Assembly (NCBI RefSeq): GCF_000346755.1
Contig: NZ_ANNV01000135.1
Coordinates: forward strand, 1 to 42,036
Length of the DNA: 42,036 nucleotides
Origin: Pseudomonas sp. CBZ-4
GTDB lineage: Bacteria; Pseudomonadota; Gammaproteobacteria; Pseudomonadales; Pseudomonadaceae
Reading direction: 5' to 3'
The translations under genes were made by a program, and so were the position numbers. The notes beneath the pieces were generated by a model. It did not search any database. It worked only from the letters and a program-made list of their open reading frames with translations, and had not been told where the DNA came from. Positions 10,901-18,603 of the stretch are shown one piece after another. Positions within the stretch are counted from its first letter, which is position 1; every line of letters begins with the position of its first letter.

Positions 10901-13900
10901 GTTGCTGCAACAGGCGCCGAGTGCCTATCGCACCCAGGTCAACGACCTGCTGCTGACCGCCCTGGCCCGTGTGTTGTGCCGCTGGAGCGGACAGCCTTCG
11001 GCGCTGATCCAGCTGGAAGGCCATGGCCGCGAAACCCTGTTCGACGATATCGACCTGACCCGCAGCGTCGGCTGGTTCACCAGCGCTTACCCGCTGCGCC
11101 TGACGCCGCAGTTGGAGCAGGGCGCTTCGATCAAGGCGATCAAGGAGCAACTGCGCGGCGTGCCGCACAAAGGCCTGGGTTATGGCGTGTTGCGCTATCT
11201 TGCGGACGACCTGACCCAGCACACCCTGGCCGCACTGCCGAGCGCCGAGATCACCTTCAACTACCTCGGCCAGTTCGACCAGAGCTTCGGCAGCGCGGCG
11301 CTGTTCCACCCGCTGGACGAATCCGCCGGCCTCGCCCATGACCCCGACGCGCCGCTGCCCAACGCCTTGAGCGTCGACAGCCAGGTGTACGGCGGTGAAC
11401 TGGTGCTGCGCTGGACCTTCAGCCGCGAACGCCACGATCAGCAGACCATTCGCGCGTTGGCCGACGCCTACCTCGCCGAACTGCACAGCCTGATCGCCCA
11501 TTGCCTGCGGGACGATGCCGGTGGCCTCACGCCGTCGGACTTCCCACTGGCGCACCTGAGCCAAGCGCAGCTGGATGCGTTGCCGGTGCCGGCCAGCGCC
11601 ATCGAAGACGTGTACCCGCTGACCCCGATGCAGGAAGGCCTGCTGCTGCACACCCTGCTGGAACCGGGCACCGGCCTCTACTACATGCAGGACCGCTACC
11701 GTATCAACAGCGCGCTGGACCCCGAGCGTTTCGCCCAGGCCTGGCAGGCGGTGATCGCCCGTCACGAAGCCTTGCGTGCGTCGTTCTGCTGGAACGTCGG
11801 CGCCGACATGCTGCAAGTGATCCACAAGCCGGGCAGCACACCGATCGAGTACCTGGACTGGAGCAATGATCCCGAAACCGAGCAGGAACCGCGCCTGCAA
11901 GCCTTGCTCAAGCAAGAGCGCGAAGCCGGTTTCGATCTGCTCAACCAGGCGCCGTTCCACCTGCGTTTGATTCGCGTCGGTGCCGAGCGCTACTGGTTCA
12001 TGATGAGCAACCACCACATCCTGATCGATGCGTGGTGCCGTTCGCTGCTGATGAATGACTTCTTCGACATTTACATGGCCCTCGGCGAAGGCCGCGACGC
12101 GCAACTGGCCACGCCGCCGCGCTACCGCGACTACATTGCCTGGCTGCAACGCCAGGACCTGGACGAGGCGCGCCAGTGGTGGCAGCAGAACCTGCAAGGC
12201 TTTGAGCGCACCACGCCGATCCCCAGCGACCGACCCTTCATGCGCGACCACGCGGGCCACGGCGGCATGGTGGTGGGCGACTGCTACACCCGCCTCGATG
12301 CCCGCGACGGTGCGCAACTGCGTGAACTGGCCCAGGCTCACCAGCTGACCGTCAACACCTTCGCCCAAGCGGCGTGGGCCTTGGTACTGCGGCGTTTGAG
12401 CGGCGACCGCGACGTGCTGTTTGGCGTCACCGTGGCCGGTCGCCCGGTGGAAATGCCCGAGATGCAACGCACCGTCGGCCTGTTTATCAACAGCATCGCG
12501 CTGCGGGTGAAACTGCCCGAGGACGATCAAGCGTGCAGCGTGCGCCAATGGCTGAGCGGCCTGCTCGACAGCAATATGCAGCTGCGCGAGTACGAATACC
12601 TGCCGCTGGTGACAATCCAGGAGCACAGCGAACTGCCCAAGGGCCAGCCGCTGTTCGACAGCCTGTTCGTGTTCGAAAACGCGCCGGTGGAAGTCTCGGT
12701 GCTGGACCGTGCGCAAAGCCTGAATGCCACTTCGGATTCCGGGCGGACCCACACCAACTTCCCGTTGACGGCGGTGTGTTATCCGGGCGATGACCTGGGT
12801 TTGCACCTGTCCTATGACCAACGTTATTTCGACGAAAGCACCGTGCAAGGCATGCTTGGCGAGTTCAAGCGCCTGCTGCTGGCGCTGGTGCAGGGCTTCC
12901 ATGGCAACATGGCCGAGCTGCCGCTGATTGGCGAGCAGGAGCGTGAATTCCTCGTAGAGGGCTGCAATCAGAGCGAGCATGACTATCCGCTGGAAAGCAG
13001 CTATGTCGCGCTGTTCGAAAGCCAGGTCGCCGCGCATCCGCAACGTATCGCCGCGAGTTGCCTGGACCAGCACTGGACCTACGATGAGCTGAACCGCCGC
13101 AGCAACGGCCTGGGCCATGCGTTGATCGAAGCGGGCGTGGGTCTGGATCAGCCGGTGGCGTTGCTGGGCGAGCGCAACCTCGACCTGCTGGGCATGATCA
13201 TCGGCAGCTTCAAGGCCGGTGCCGGTTATCTGCCGCTGGACCCTGGGCTGCCGAGCCAGCGGTTGCGCAGCATCATCGACCTGAGCCGCACACCGTTGCT
13301 GGTGTGTACCGAAGCGTGCCGCGAGCAGGCCATCGAGTTGCTCGAAGGCTTCGACTGCCAGTTGCTGGTGTGGGAAGAAGTGCCGGCCCGTGGGGCGAAT
13401 CCCGAGGTCTACAGCGGCCCGGACAACCTCGCCTACGTGATCTACACCTCGGGTTCCACCGGCTTGCCCAAAGGCGTGATGGTCGAACAGCGCGGCATGC
13501 TCAACAATCAGCTGAGCAAGGTGCCGTACCTGGACCTGAGCGACGCGGATGTGATCGCGCAGACCGCCTCGCAGAGCTTTGATATTTCCGTGTGGCAGTT
13601 CCTCGCCGCGCCGCTGTTTGGTGCGCGGGTGGATATCGTGCCGAACGCGCTGGCCCATGATCCGCAAGGGTTGCTTGAGCATGTCCAGGCGCAAGGCATC
13701 ACGGTGCTGGAGAGCGTACCGTCACTGATCCAGGGCATGCTGGCCCAGGACCGTATCGGCCTCGATGGCCTGCGCTGGATGCTGCCGACGGGCGAAGCCA
13801 TGCCGCCGGAGCTGGCGCACCAGTGGTTGCAGCGTTATCCCGGGATTGGCCTGGTGAACGCCTATGGCCCGGCGGAATGCTCCGATGACGTGGCGTTCTT

Positions 13901-14822
13901 CCGCGTCGATGCCGCATCGACCCGTGGCACTTACCTGCCGATTGGTACGCCGACCGACAACAACCGCTTGTACCTGCTGGACGGCGCACTGGAGCTGGTG
14001 CCGCAAGGCGCGGTCGGTGAGTTGTGCGTGGCCGGTACGGGCGTCGGCCGTGGTTACGTCAGCGACCCACTGCGCACTGCGCCGGTGTTTGTGCCGAACC
14101 CGTTTGGCGCAGCGGGCGAGCGTCTGTATCGCACCGGCGACCTTGCACGGCGGCGCAGTGATGGGGTGTTGGAGTATGTCGGGCGGATCGACCATCAGGT
14201 GAAGATTCGCGGCTACCGCATCGAACTGGGGGAAATCGAAGCGCGTCTGCATGAGCAACCGGAAGTGCGCGATGCGGCCGTCGGCGTGCAGGAAGGCGTC
14301 AACGGCAAGCACCTGGTCGGCTACCTGGTAGCGGCGGATGAAGCGCTGAACCCGAGCGAACGCCTGGACCGCATCAAGCAACGCCTGCGCGCCGAACTGC
14401 CGGAATACATGGTGCCGCTGCACTGGCTGTGGCTCGAGCGCCTGCCGCTGAATGCCAACGGCAAGCTCGACCGCAAGGCGTTGCCTACGCTCGAGATCGG
14501 CCAGCTGCAGAGCCAGGATTACCTGGCGCCGCGCAATGAACTGGAAGTCACCCTGGCCGCGATCTGGGCCGAGGTGCTGAAAGTGGAAAGGGTGGGCGTA
14601 CAGGACAACTTCTTTGAACTGGGCGGGCACTCGTTGCTGGCCACGCAGATTGCCTCGCGGGTGCAGAAGACCTTGCAGCGCGATGTGCCGCTAAGGGCGA
14701 TGTTCGAGTGCAGCACGGTGGCGGAGTTGGCCGGGTATATCGAGGGGTTGGCGGCGAATGAGATCAGCGCGGAGAAGGTGGATCGGTTGAGTGATTTGAT
14801 GGCGGAGTTGGAAGGGATGTGA
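1938..14822 (+). CDS. pvdL: Pyoverdine chromophore NRPS PvdL (four modules)
   Basis: This 4294-residue cytoplasmic NRPS starts every pyoverdine by building an acyl-L-Glu-D-Tyr-L-Dab precursor. Order by eye: acyl-CoA-ligase-like domain (about 10-550; YTSGSTALPKG) and PCP (Ser608); C (HHIIADG, His799), A (about 1120-1605) and PCP (Ser1647); C (HHIVTEG, His1839), A (about 2150-2670), PCP (Ser2712) and epimerase (HHLVVDG, His2888); C (HHILIDA, His3359), A (about 3670-4185) and PCP (Ser4232). There is no terminal thioesterase, so the chain must pass to a partner synthetase outside the window. The last A domain pocket reads DIWELTADD, fitting diaminobutyrate. The first amino-acid-specific A domain reads DVWHFGRIN. 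The GGDSI carrier motif before the epimerase is typical. The size is close to P. aeruginosa PvdL (about 4340). ATGATG occurs at the start; the first ATG is used because PvdL begins MMDAFELP. Confidence 0.97.
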   Translation: MMDAFELPRTLVQSLQRRAAQTPDQVALRFLAESAEHSVVLSYRDLDQRARTIAAALQANAALGDRAVLLFPSGPDYVAAFFGCLYAGVIAVPAYPPESTRRHHQERLLSIISDAEPRLLLTIASLAEGLSQIENAPPVLSVDSLENAGDWIAPDLQPDDIAFLQYTSGSTALPKGVQVSHGNLVANEVLIRRGFGIDLNPDDVIVSWLPLYHDMGLIGGLLQPIFSGVPCVLMSPAYFLGRPLRWLEAISEYGGTISGGPDFAYRLCSERVSESALERLDLSKWRVAYSGSEPIRLDTLERFAEKFAVCGFTADNFFASYGLAEATLFVAGGKRGHGIPALRVDEQALAANRAEPGQGSAIMSCGTSQPEHAVLIADPHTLTELPDSCVGELWASGPSIAHGYWRNPEATAKTFVQHAGRTWLRTGDLGFIRFGEVYITGRLKDLLIVRGHNLYPQDIEQTIEREVEVVRKGRVAAFAVNDGGLEGIGIAAEISRSVQKILTPEALIKAIRQAVAEAYQEAPCVVVLLNPGALPKTSSGKVQRAACGLRHADGSLDSYAQFPDLQAPVNDAALESTLQNQIAAIWCEQLNLATVAADDHFFLLGGNSITATQVIARLRETLGLELNLRLLFEAPTLASFAASVAHLQHDGGVAQGAIQRLSRQEELPQSLAQNRLWITWQLDPHSSAYTIPGALRLRGELDEDAVRHSFQQLIQRHEALRTRFYERDGQAFQRVDHTTDFDLQIIDLSDLPAAEREARAQQIREDEARTQFDLEQGPLLWVTLVRLDDEDHQLLVTLHHIIADGWSLNILIDEFSRLYAAACQGEALELPPLALHYADYGSWQRQWLAEGEGQRQLAYWKNQLGEEHPTLSLATDHPRTSQQIHSASRHSVRLDARLGAAIRQTAQANEATPFMLLLAAFQTLLYRYSGQRDIRIGVPNANRPRQETQGLIGFFINTQVLRAELDGRLPFNQLLAATRERTLGAQAHQDLPFEQLLEAFPQAREQGLFQVMFNHQQRDLSALRRLPGMLADELAWHSREAKFDLQLHSEEDRNGRLSLSFDYADELFDTTTIGRLAEHFVNLLQAVCEQPQQAIGDLQLMHNASQPWAAAPCTPAQQWLPDLLNAQTSDSTALVWQDGSLSFAQLHTQANRLAHYLRDKGVGPDVCVAIAAERSPQLLIGLLAIIKAGGAYVPLDPDYPAERLAYMLTDSGVELLLTQTSLLEQLPAAEGVCVIAMDSLHLDSWPTQPPGLHLHGDNLAYVIYTSGSTGQPKGVGNTHAALAERLQWMQATYQLNETDVLMQKAPISFDVSVWECFWPLITGCRLVLAGPGEHRDPHRIAQLVQQHGVTTLHFVPPLLQLFIDEPLAAECTSLRRLFSGGEALPAELRNRVLAQLPAVQLHNRYGPTETAINVTHWHCHAEDGERSPIGRPLGNVICRVLDDHLNLLPLGVPGELCIGGIGLARGYLGRAGLTAERFIADPLGEAGARLYRTGDRVRWSADGVLEYLGRLDQQVKLRGFRVEPEEIEARLLALDGIAQAVVLVRDAQLIGYYTAHSDLNEEEVKTALAAELPEYMVPALLMCLDAMPLSPSGKLDRRALPEPVWQTREHIEPETALQQQIAAIWREVLGLPRIGLRDDFFALGGHSLLATQIISRTRQACDVELPLRTLFEASELGAFAEQVGLIQASGQRNQQTAIARVDRSQPVPLSYSQQRMWFLWQMEPDSPAYNVGGMTRLRGVLDVGRFEAALQALVMRHETLRTTFPSVDGVAYQKVAAQTGLRMDWQDFSALDEATRQQRLQQLADHEAHTPFNLETGPLLRACVVKAGEREHYLVLTLHHIVTEGWAMDIFARELSALYEAFIDERASPLAPLAVQYLDYSVWQRQWLESGERQRQLDYWTAQLGHEHPLLELPGDRPRPPVQSHRGELYRFDLSDDLAARVRAFNAERGLTLFMTMTATLAVLLYRYSGQTDLRIGAPVANRIRPESEGLIGAFLNTQVLRCQLNGQMNVGELFEQVRHTVIEGQSHQDLPFDHLVEALQPPRSAAYNPLFQVMCNVQRWEFQQSRELAGMTVEYLANDARATKFDLNLEVTDLDHRLGCCLTYSTDLFDEPRIARMAEHWRNLLEALIADPQQRLSELPLLSAAEQRALQDSLGVVRGEHRLDHCIHQLFSQQALARGDAPALTFAGVTLSYRELNERANRLGWMLRERGVGPQVRVGLALPRSLEMVIGLLAILKAGGAYVPLDPEYPLDRLHYMIEDSDIGLLLSDALMFEALGELPATVACWCLEDDLPVLANYPADELPFINLPQHQAYLIYTSGSTGKPKGVVVAHGEIAMHCQAVIERFGMRADDCELHFYSINFDAATERLLVPLLSGAQVVLRAQGQWDAEEICALIRNHRINILGFTPSYGSQLAQWLATQQQTLPVRMCITGGEALTGEHLQRIRAAFQPEVFFNAYGPTETVVMPLASLAPEQLEEGAGSVPIGSIIGDRVAYILDADLALVPQGATGELYVGGAGLAQGYHQRPGMTAERFVADPFAGNGGRLYRTGDLVRQRADGLVEYLGRIDHQVKIRGFRIELGEIETRLLEHEAVREAVVLALDSPSGKQLVAYLVSDADHATLRDALKAHLKAQLPDYMVPAHLTVLDSMPLTANGKLDRRALPQPDPDANRQHYVAPRNELESTLAAIWCAVLNVQQVGLDDNFFELGGDSILSIQVVSRARQAGIHFSPRDLFQHQTVQTLAAVATRSEQVTAEQGVLSGSSGLTPIQHWFFDTEIAQRQHWNQALLLKPLQLLDPHRLEQALLAVLEHHDALRLSFTQRDAQWHAEHLAVPQGGVLMQAQVRDMQDCTALFTDTQRSLDLQHGPLLRALLVDGPEGQQRLLIAIHHLVVDGVSWRVLLEDLQNVYRQLSDGQSVSLPAKTSALRDWAARLQAYAGSESLREELGVWQEQLAGPALALPADRPHGSLRNRDADTVSVRLDAEHTRQLLQQAPSAYRTQVNDLLLTALARVLCRWSGQPSALIQLEGHGRETLFDDIDLTRSVGWFTSAYPLRLTPQLEQGASIKAIKEQLRGVPHKGLGYGVLRYLADDLTQHTLAALPSAEITFNYLGQFDQSFGSAALFHPLDESAGLAHDPDAPLPNALSVDSQVYGGELVLRWTFSRERHDQQTIRALADAYLAELHSLIAHCLRDDAGGLTPSDFPLAHLSQAQLDALPVPASAIEDVYPLTPMQEGLLLHTLLEPGTGLYYMQDRYRINSALDPERFAQAWQAVIARHEALRASFCWNVGADMLQVIHKPGSTPIEYLDWSNDPETEQEPRLQALLKQEREAGFDLLNQAPFHLRLIRVGAERYWFMMSNHHILIDAWCRSLLMNDFFDIYMALGEGRDAQLATPPRYRDYIAWLQRQDLDEARQWWQQNLQGFERTTPIPSDRPFMRDHAGHGGMVVGDCYTRLDARDGAQLRELAQAHQLTVNTFAQAAWALVLRRLSGDRDVLFGVTVAGRPVEMPEMQRTVGLFINSIALRVKLPEDDQACSVRQWLSGLLDSNMQLREYEYLPLVTIQEHSELPKGQPLFDSLFVFENAPVEVSVLDRAQSLNATSDSGRTHTNFPLTAVCYPGDDLGLHLSYDQRYFDESTVQGMLGEFKRLLLALVQGFHGNMAELPLIGEQEREFLVEGCNQSEHDYPLESSYVALFESQVAAHPQRIAASCLDQHWTYDELNRRSNGLGHALIEAGVGLDQPVALLGERNLDLLGMIIGSFKAGAGYLPLDPGLPSQRLRSIIDLSRTPLLVCTEACREQAIELLEGFDCQLLVWEEVPARGANPEVYSGPDNLAYVIYTSGSTGLPKGVMVEQRGMLNNQLSKVPYLDLSDADVIAQTASQSFDISVWQFLAAPLFGARVDIVPNALAHDPQGLLEHVQAQGITVLESVPSLIQGMLAQDRIGLDGLRWMLPTGEAMPPELAHQWLQRYPGIGLVNAYGPAECSDDVAFFRVDAASTRGTYLPIGTPTDNNRLYLLDGALELVPQGAVGELCVAGTGVGRGYVSDPLRTAPVFVPNPFGAAGERLYRTGDLARRRSDGVLEYVGRIDHQVKIRGYRIELGEIEARLHEQPEVRDAAVGVQEGVNGKHLVGYLVAADEALNPSERLDRIKQRLRAELPEYMVPLHWLWLERLPLNANGKLDRKALPTLEIGQLQSQDYLAPRNELEVTLAAIWAEVLKVERVGVQDNFFELGGHSLLATQIASRVQKTLQRDVPLRAMFECSTVAELAGYIEGLAANEISAEKVDRLSDLMAELEGM

Positions 14823-14839
14823 GCGGGCCTTTGGTCAGA

Positions 14840-14857
14840 ACTGTCAGATCTGACAGT
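14840..14857. promoter_or_regulatory. Perfect 18-bp palindrome upstream of the first Ig-like gene (candidate operator)
   Basis: ACTGTCAGATCTGACAGT is a perfect inverted repeat ending 94 bases before the GTG start at 14952. The same site, with the two 7-base arms intact and only the centre changed, lies at 18728-18745 at the same distance from the second paralogue. The flanks GA on the left and AGGCA on the right are shared too. This looks like a binding site for a dimeric regulator or a conserved promoter part. The binding factor is unknown. Confidence 0.55.
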
Positions 14858-14876
14858 AGGCAAAGCTTCTGATCCA

Positions 14877-14935
14877 AGCGTTAGATAGCCGAAGTCTCTG
14901 GCCTGCAAGGCCAGCCTCGACAGTTATCTAACGCT
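14877..14935 (+). promoter_or_regulatory. Nested stem-loop in the leader of the first Ig-like gene
   Basis: The outer arms AGCGTTAGATA (14877-14887) and TATCTAACGCT (14925-14935) pair perfectly over 11 bases. Inside, CTGGCCT and AGGCCAG (14898-14914) form a 7-bp hairpin with a 3-base loop. The outer arm ends four bases before the ribosome-binding site AGGAG (14940-14944). The second paralogue has a related structure with changed bases at 18764-18822. A structured 5' leader controlling translation or RNA stability is plausible. A DNA-level role is also possible. Confidence 0.55.
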
Positions 14936-14951
14936 GGACAGGAGTCTTATC

Positions 14952-17666
14952 GTGGCTAAAAAACCGATCCCAAAAAAAACGTTATCTCCTCAACCTGACA
15001 AAACTGCACCTCGGCCACCGAAAAAGCCCAAGGCGCAATTCCCTGTTCCTATCGTCAAGTTCGCAGCCAATAACAGCGTGCTCTACCCCATGGATGCGAT
15101 CGATGGGACTGAGGCCAAGCTGACGCTACCTACGGGGGCGACGGACTGCACATTTTTCATCGCTATCAAGGATCAGGCCGAGCCTGCATTCGACCCCATC
15201 TTTGTGGATGACGGCGATGATGTCGTCCCGATTTCTCCGCAGTTACTCAGCCTGATGATCGGGCACACGGTGCTGATGCGGTACAGGGCTATTGTGGGGG
15301 GCAAAGAGGAAGAGTCCCTGGTGCTGGAGCTGGAAGTTCAGTTATTGAGGGAGGGGGATCTGGTTGGATCGAGGCCGGTGTATGAGCACTCCAAGAATGA
15401 GTGGAACACTTGGTGGCTGAGGATGCATAGCTTCACGGGTGATGAAACCGTCAAAATCGAGGCATGGCCCTTAATCTATCCGGGGCAACGGTTGTTTGCC
15501 ACGGTCGCCGGTAACCAGCACATTGCGCCGTATCGCTTCATCTGGATTGCGCTGGATCATGTGGTACAGCCCCATGAGGCTCATGCGGGTTATGTCTTCA
15601 GGTTTCCTCTTTCACGCTCATGGATGTCCAGGCTGGATGACTACTCGGCGCTGACGGCCCACTTGGGGGTCATTTGGGATGGAACCAGGCCTGTATTTCC
15701 TGATCCAGGCGACCCTCTTCTTGAAAACCCGCTGCCTATCAACGCCCAGGATTTCCACTTGCGTACCACCACGCTGCTGCAGGTGGACCCGTACCAGGAC
15801 TTGCCTCCTCCGCATCTGCGCCAGTCTGTGGACTACAACGGTGGGTGGCACCTTAATCCCGAGCTCACTAAAGAGGGGGGCGATGTCGACATTCCCGGCC
15901 TGGATACCTATGCGGGCGATCGCGTCTGTTTTTTTGTGGGCGGGCCGGGATTCGCGACGAAACCGCTAGGTTGCGTGGTCATTGAACACGATGGGGATCC
16001 GGCGTCGGTCAAACTATCGGCCTGTATCGTTGCCTGTTTATTCAATGAGTCGATGACGCTGACCTACACCCTTGCATTCAACGAAAGTGAACAGTCATCA
16101 CCTGCACGGGACGTCAGCGTATCGGTACCCCGGTTCGTTCATCCAACTATTGAAGAAGCAACTAACGGCACAGTGGATCTCAGCACATTCCCAATGGACG
16201 CGACTGGTTTTATGCCTGTCTGGGCCTATGCCGAGTGTTCGAAATGTTGCTGGATGTGGATCACTGGTAAAGATGACGACGGTACTGCTTACCGATTCGA
16301 TGTTTTGATGGATGCACCTGTTACAGACGAGTGGAAGGCGAACGGGGTTGATGCGCCCATCCTAAGAGCCGACCTGAAAAAGTTGGCCGATTGCAGCGAG
16401 TTTGAACTGCACTTTTCGGCGAGTTTTTGTGAGGCGTGTGATCTGGCGAGTGCTCATGCATTTCCTGTGCAGACGTTCAAAATCGAGCAGGAGCCTCTGA
16501 CCCTGACCGCGCCCAAGGTGACGGAGGCCGTGGGCACCAACTTGACGGCTTACAATGGGCGCAACGGCGTGCATGTCGAGGTGGATTACGTGGGTAACCA
16601 CGCCAAGCACACCATCAGTGTCTGCTGGAAAAAATCGAATGGCACTTGCTGGCCGTTGGCGTCGAAACCGGGCAGTTCCACAGGGGCTATCATTTTCGCC
16701 CTGCCGCCGGATGCAATGATCGAGAGCATCGGTAAAACCGTAGAAATCACTTTTACCGTGACCACCGCGTGCAAGGTACAGACTTCACCGCCTTTGAACT
16801 TGAATATCAGTATCCCTGTGCGTTTGCCAACGCCTGCGGTGACAGAGGCTACGCCACACGCCACTCAAGGCGGGACCTTGGACCTGCGTACCTTTGTCGG
16901 TGATGCTCATATCACAGTGGAAAAATGGTGGTTCATGCTGTTGGGGCAGATCGGTTGGCTCAAATGCACAGGCACCGCCGACGCGAGTGGATCCCCTTAC
17001 ACCATCAATGTGGCGATTGCCGAACCGATCACCACAAGTGATCTTTCCAATGGCCTGAAAAAACTACTCCCGCGTGCAGAGTTGGAGAAGCTGCGCAACA
17101 GAACCCCTCTGGTCGTCGAACACCAAGCGACGCCGGATGTTGGCGGTGTTCAGAGCAATGCGATTGCGTTCCCTGTGTTGAATCTGGAGTTCCGTAAGGC
17201 GTTCTACCACCACACAGACTTCGACCCAGCAGGCAAAGGTTGGAACGGCTGGCAAAGAGGGCCGGGTGCTTCGGACCTCAGGGATCTGATTGAAAAAACA
17301 GGTGCAGTGCCTGGGAAACCTAGCGGGTATTTCTTGTTTGACTGGGGTTACACCAACACAACCGATCCAGCCACGCAAAGTGTGAAACTGTTTCAGACAT
17401 TCACTGGGCTGGAGGTGGGGCGTCAGCACAAGTTCAGTGCTTGGGTTCGTGATAACAGTGGGGTAGGCAATAAACCACGGTTGGTGCTTACGGCCGATGG
17501 GGTGGATGTTTCGCCAGTAACGTTGCCGTCTAGGACTTGGGAACTTATCCAAGGCGTCTTCACTGCGGCGTCAAGTTCGGCGTCGCTCACGTTTGAAAAC
17601 CGTCAGATGGGGATAGCGCCAGGTAATGACTTTGATGTGACTCAGATGACGGTGGAGGAAATTTGA
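14952..17666 (+). CDS. Ig-like/beta-sandwich repeat protein, copy 1 (unknown function)
   Basis: This is a 904-residue protein of unknown function. It starts at GTG 14952, with AGGAG 7 bases upstream. The N-terminus is Lys/Pro-rich (MAKKPIPKK..., residues 1-30) with no signal peptide and no obvious membrane segment. The body is made of alternating beta-rich modules of about 100-130 residues. One type shows L(D/S)...F.GDA...W......GQ..W motifs, at about 150-245, 405-510 and 640-748. The other has PKVTEAVG.....NG..GV-type strands, at about 285-395 and 520-620. Residues about 750-904 look like a jelly-roll, carbohydrate-binding-like domain. A paralogue of identical length lies at 18839-21553 but has a different C-terminal domain. 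It may be a secreted or surface binding protein or an effector carrier; no specific family is recognised. Codon use is less GC-biased than in pvdL. Confidence 0.7.
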   Translation: MAKKPIPKKTLSPQPDKTAPRPPKKPKAQFPVPIVKFAANNSVLYPMDAIDGTEAKLTLPTGATDCTFFIAIKDQAEPAFDPIFVDDGDDVVPISPQLLSLMIGHTVLMRYRAIVGGKEEESLVLELEVQLLREGDLVGSRPVYEHSKNEWNTWWLRMHSFTGDETVKIEAWPLIYPGQRLFATVAGNQHIAPYRFIWIALDHVVQPHEAHAGYVFRFPLSRSWMSRLDDYSALTAHLGVIWDGTRPVFPDPGDPLLENPLPINAQDFHLRTTTLLQVDPYQDLPPPHLRQSVDYNGGWHLNPELTKEGGDVDIPGLDTYAGDRVCFFVGGPGFATKPLGCVVIEHDGDPASVKLSACIVACLFNESMTLTYTLAFNESEQSSPARDVSVSVPRFVHPTIEEATNGTVDLSTFPMDATGFMPVWAYAECSKCCWMWITGKDDDGTAYRFDVLMDAPVTDEWKANGVDAPILRADLKKLADCSEFELHFSASFCEACDLASAHAFPVQTFKIEQEPLTLTAPKVTEAVGTNLTAYNGRNGVHVEVDYVGNHAKHTISVCWKKSNGTCWPLASKPGSSTGAIIFALPPDAMIESIGKTVEITFTVTTACKVQTSPPLNLNISIPVRLPTPAVTEATPHATQGGTLDLRTFVGDAHITVEKWWFMLLGQIGWLKCTGTADASGSPYTINVAIAEPITTSDLSNGLKKLLPRAELEKLRNRTPLVVEHQATPDVGGVQSNAIAFPVLNLEFRKAFYHHTDFDPAGKGWNGWQRGPGASDLRDLIEKTGAVPGKPSGYFLFDWGYTNTTDPATQSVKLFQTFTGLEVGRQHKFSAWVRDNSGVGNKPRLVLTADGVDVSPVTLPSRTWELIQGVFTAASSSASLTFENRQMGIAPGNDFDVTQMTVEEI

Positions 17667-17695
17667 TCAGCAATGGCCACTTGTAGCCAGTGCAG

Positions 17696-17716
17696 GGCCT
17701 CCGAGAGTTGGAGGCC
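17696..17716. terminator. Hairpin after Ig-like gene copy 1
   Basis: GGCCTCC (17696-17702) pairs with GGAGGCC (17710-17716) around a 7-base loop and is followed by TTGTATTT. It is a modest intrinsic terminator 30 bases after the stop codon and just ahead of the dsbG remnant. Confidence 0.5.
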
Positions 17717-17739
17717 TTGTATTTCGCCTGTGGGAAAAC

Positions 17740-17990
17740 TTATTTCGGCCCCATGATCTTGCCTAGTTTCTCCGACGACGGCGCCCCTTGCTGTTGCTGC
17801 AACCCACCCTTGTCATCCAGATAGAAAATCGCCGGCGTCGCCGACAGTTCCAGCTCATCCATCGGCTTCATATTCCCATCGAGCTTGGCCTCGATATTCG
17901 CCGGGATCTTCGCCAGCGCCTGCAACTTGCTGCCCTTGACCCGCGGGCGCGCCTGCTGAACATGTTGCTGTAAGGGCAGTTGGGGTCGCT
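17740..17990 (-). pseudogene. dsbG': dsbG remnant (3' part, internally deleted)
   Basis: This stretch is a close copy of the 3' end of the intact dsbG at 21650-22411, in the same orientation. It starts at the stop codon and reads back through the C-terminal helix and the TPAIFYLDDKGG segment. It then jumps over an internal stretch (deletion between short CCTTG-type repeats near 17930-17942) to the active-site region. There the coding sense is NCPYSNMF where the intact gene has NCPYCNMF, so the second active-site cysteine is lost. It ends abruptly near 17990, where it joins pvdL-derived sequence. It has no start codon and is broken, so it is non-functional. Confidence 0.88.
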
Positions 17991-18580
17991 GGTTGCCTGG
18001 ACCGGCAGTGGACTTATGACGAGCTGAACCGCCGCAGTAACAGCCTGGGTCACGCGTTGATCGAAGCCGGCGTGGGGCTGGATCAAGCGGTGGCGTTGCT
18101 GCGCTACCCGCAGATTGGCTTGGTCAACGCCTATGGCCCGGCGGAATGCTCCGATGACGTGGCGTTCTTCCGCGTCGATTGGTACACCGACCGACAACAA
18201 TCGCTTGTACCTGCTCGATGGCGCACTGGAGTTGGTGCCGCAAGGCGCGGTCGGTGAATTGTGCGTGGCCGTTACGGGCGTCGGGCGAGCGTCTCCATCG
18301 CACCGGCAACCTCGTGCGTCGGCGCAGTGATGGTGTGCAGGAATACGTCGGGCGAATCGACCATCAGGTGAAGATACGCGGCTACCGCATCGAACTGGGG
18401 GAAATCGAAGCGCGTCTGCATGAACAGGCTGAAGTGCGCGATGTGCCGCTGCGGGCGATGTTTGAATGCAGCACGGTGGCGGAGCTGGCCGGGTATATCG
18501 AGGGGTTGGCGGCGAATGAGATCAGCGCGGAGAAGGTGGATCGGTTGAGTGATTTGATGGCGGAGTTGGAGGGCTTTTAA
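17991..18580 (+). pseudogene. 'pvdL: pvdL remnant (end of last module, with four deletions)
   Basis: This is a shrunken copy of the 3' end of pvdL. It begins at sequence matching about 13068 (TGCCTGGACCAGCA region) and ends at a stop (18578-18580) after a C-terminus reading LEGF instead of LEGM. Segments matching parent stretches near 13068-13170, 13832-13915, 13950-14042, 14115-14275 and 14685-14820 follow in the correct order. Each is joined by a deletion whose ends share short direct repeats. The last two joints use CGG and GCGCGATG. At least one deletion shifts the frame. The final 80 or so bases before the stop are identical to pvdL. Not functional: it lacks the adenylation core and the carrier serine. 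Confidence 0.9.
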
Positions 18581-18603
18581 TCTTCATGGTCTGGGCAGGC
18601 CTC

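Noticed and set aside
4857..13694. A 2945-codon open frame antisense to pvdL
   Set aside because: It mirrors the strong GC codon bias of pvdL; its translation is low-complexity (rich in Gln, Ala, Val, His) with no recognisable domain.
18179..18580. A 133-codon frame resembling the end of an NRPS
   Set aside because: It is the deleted remnant of pvdL, without adenylation core or carrier serine; listed as a pseudogene instead.
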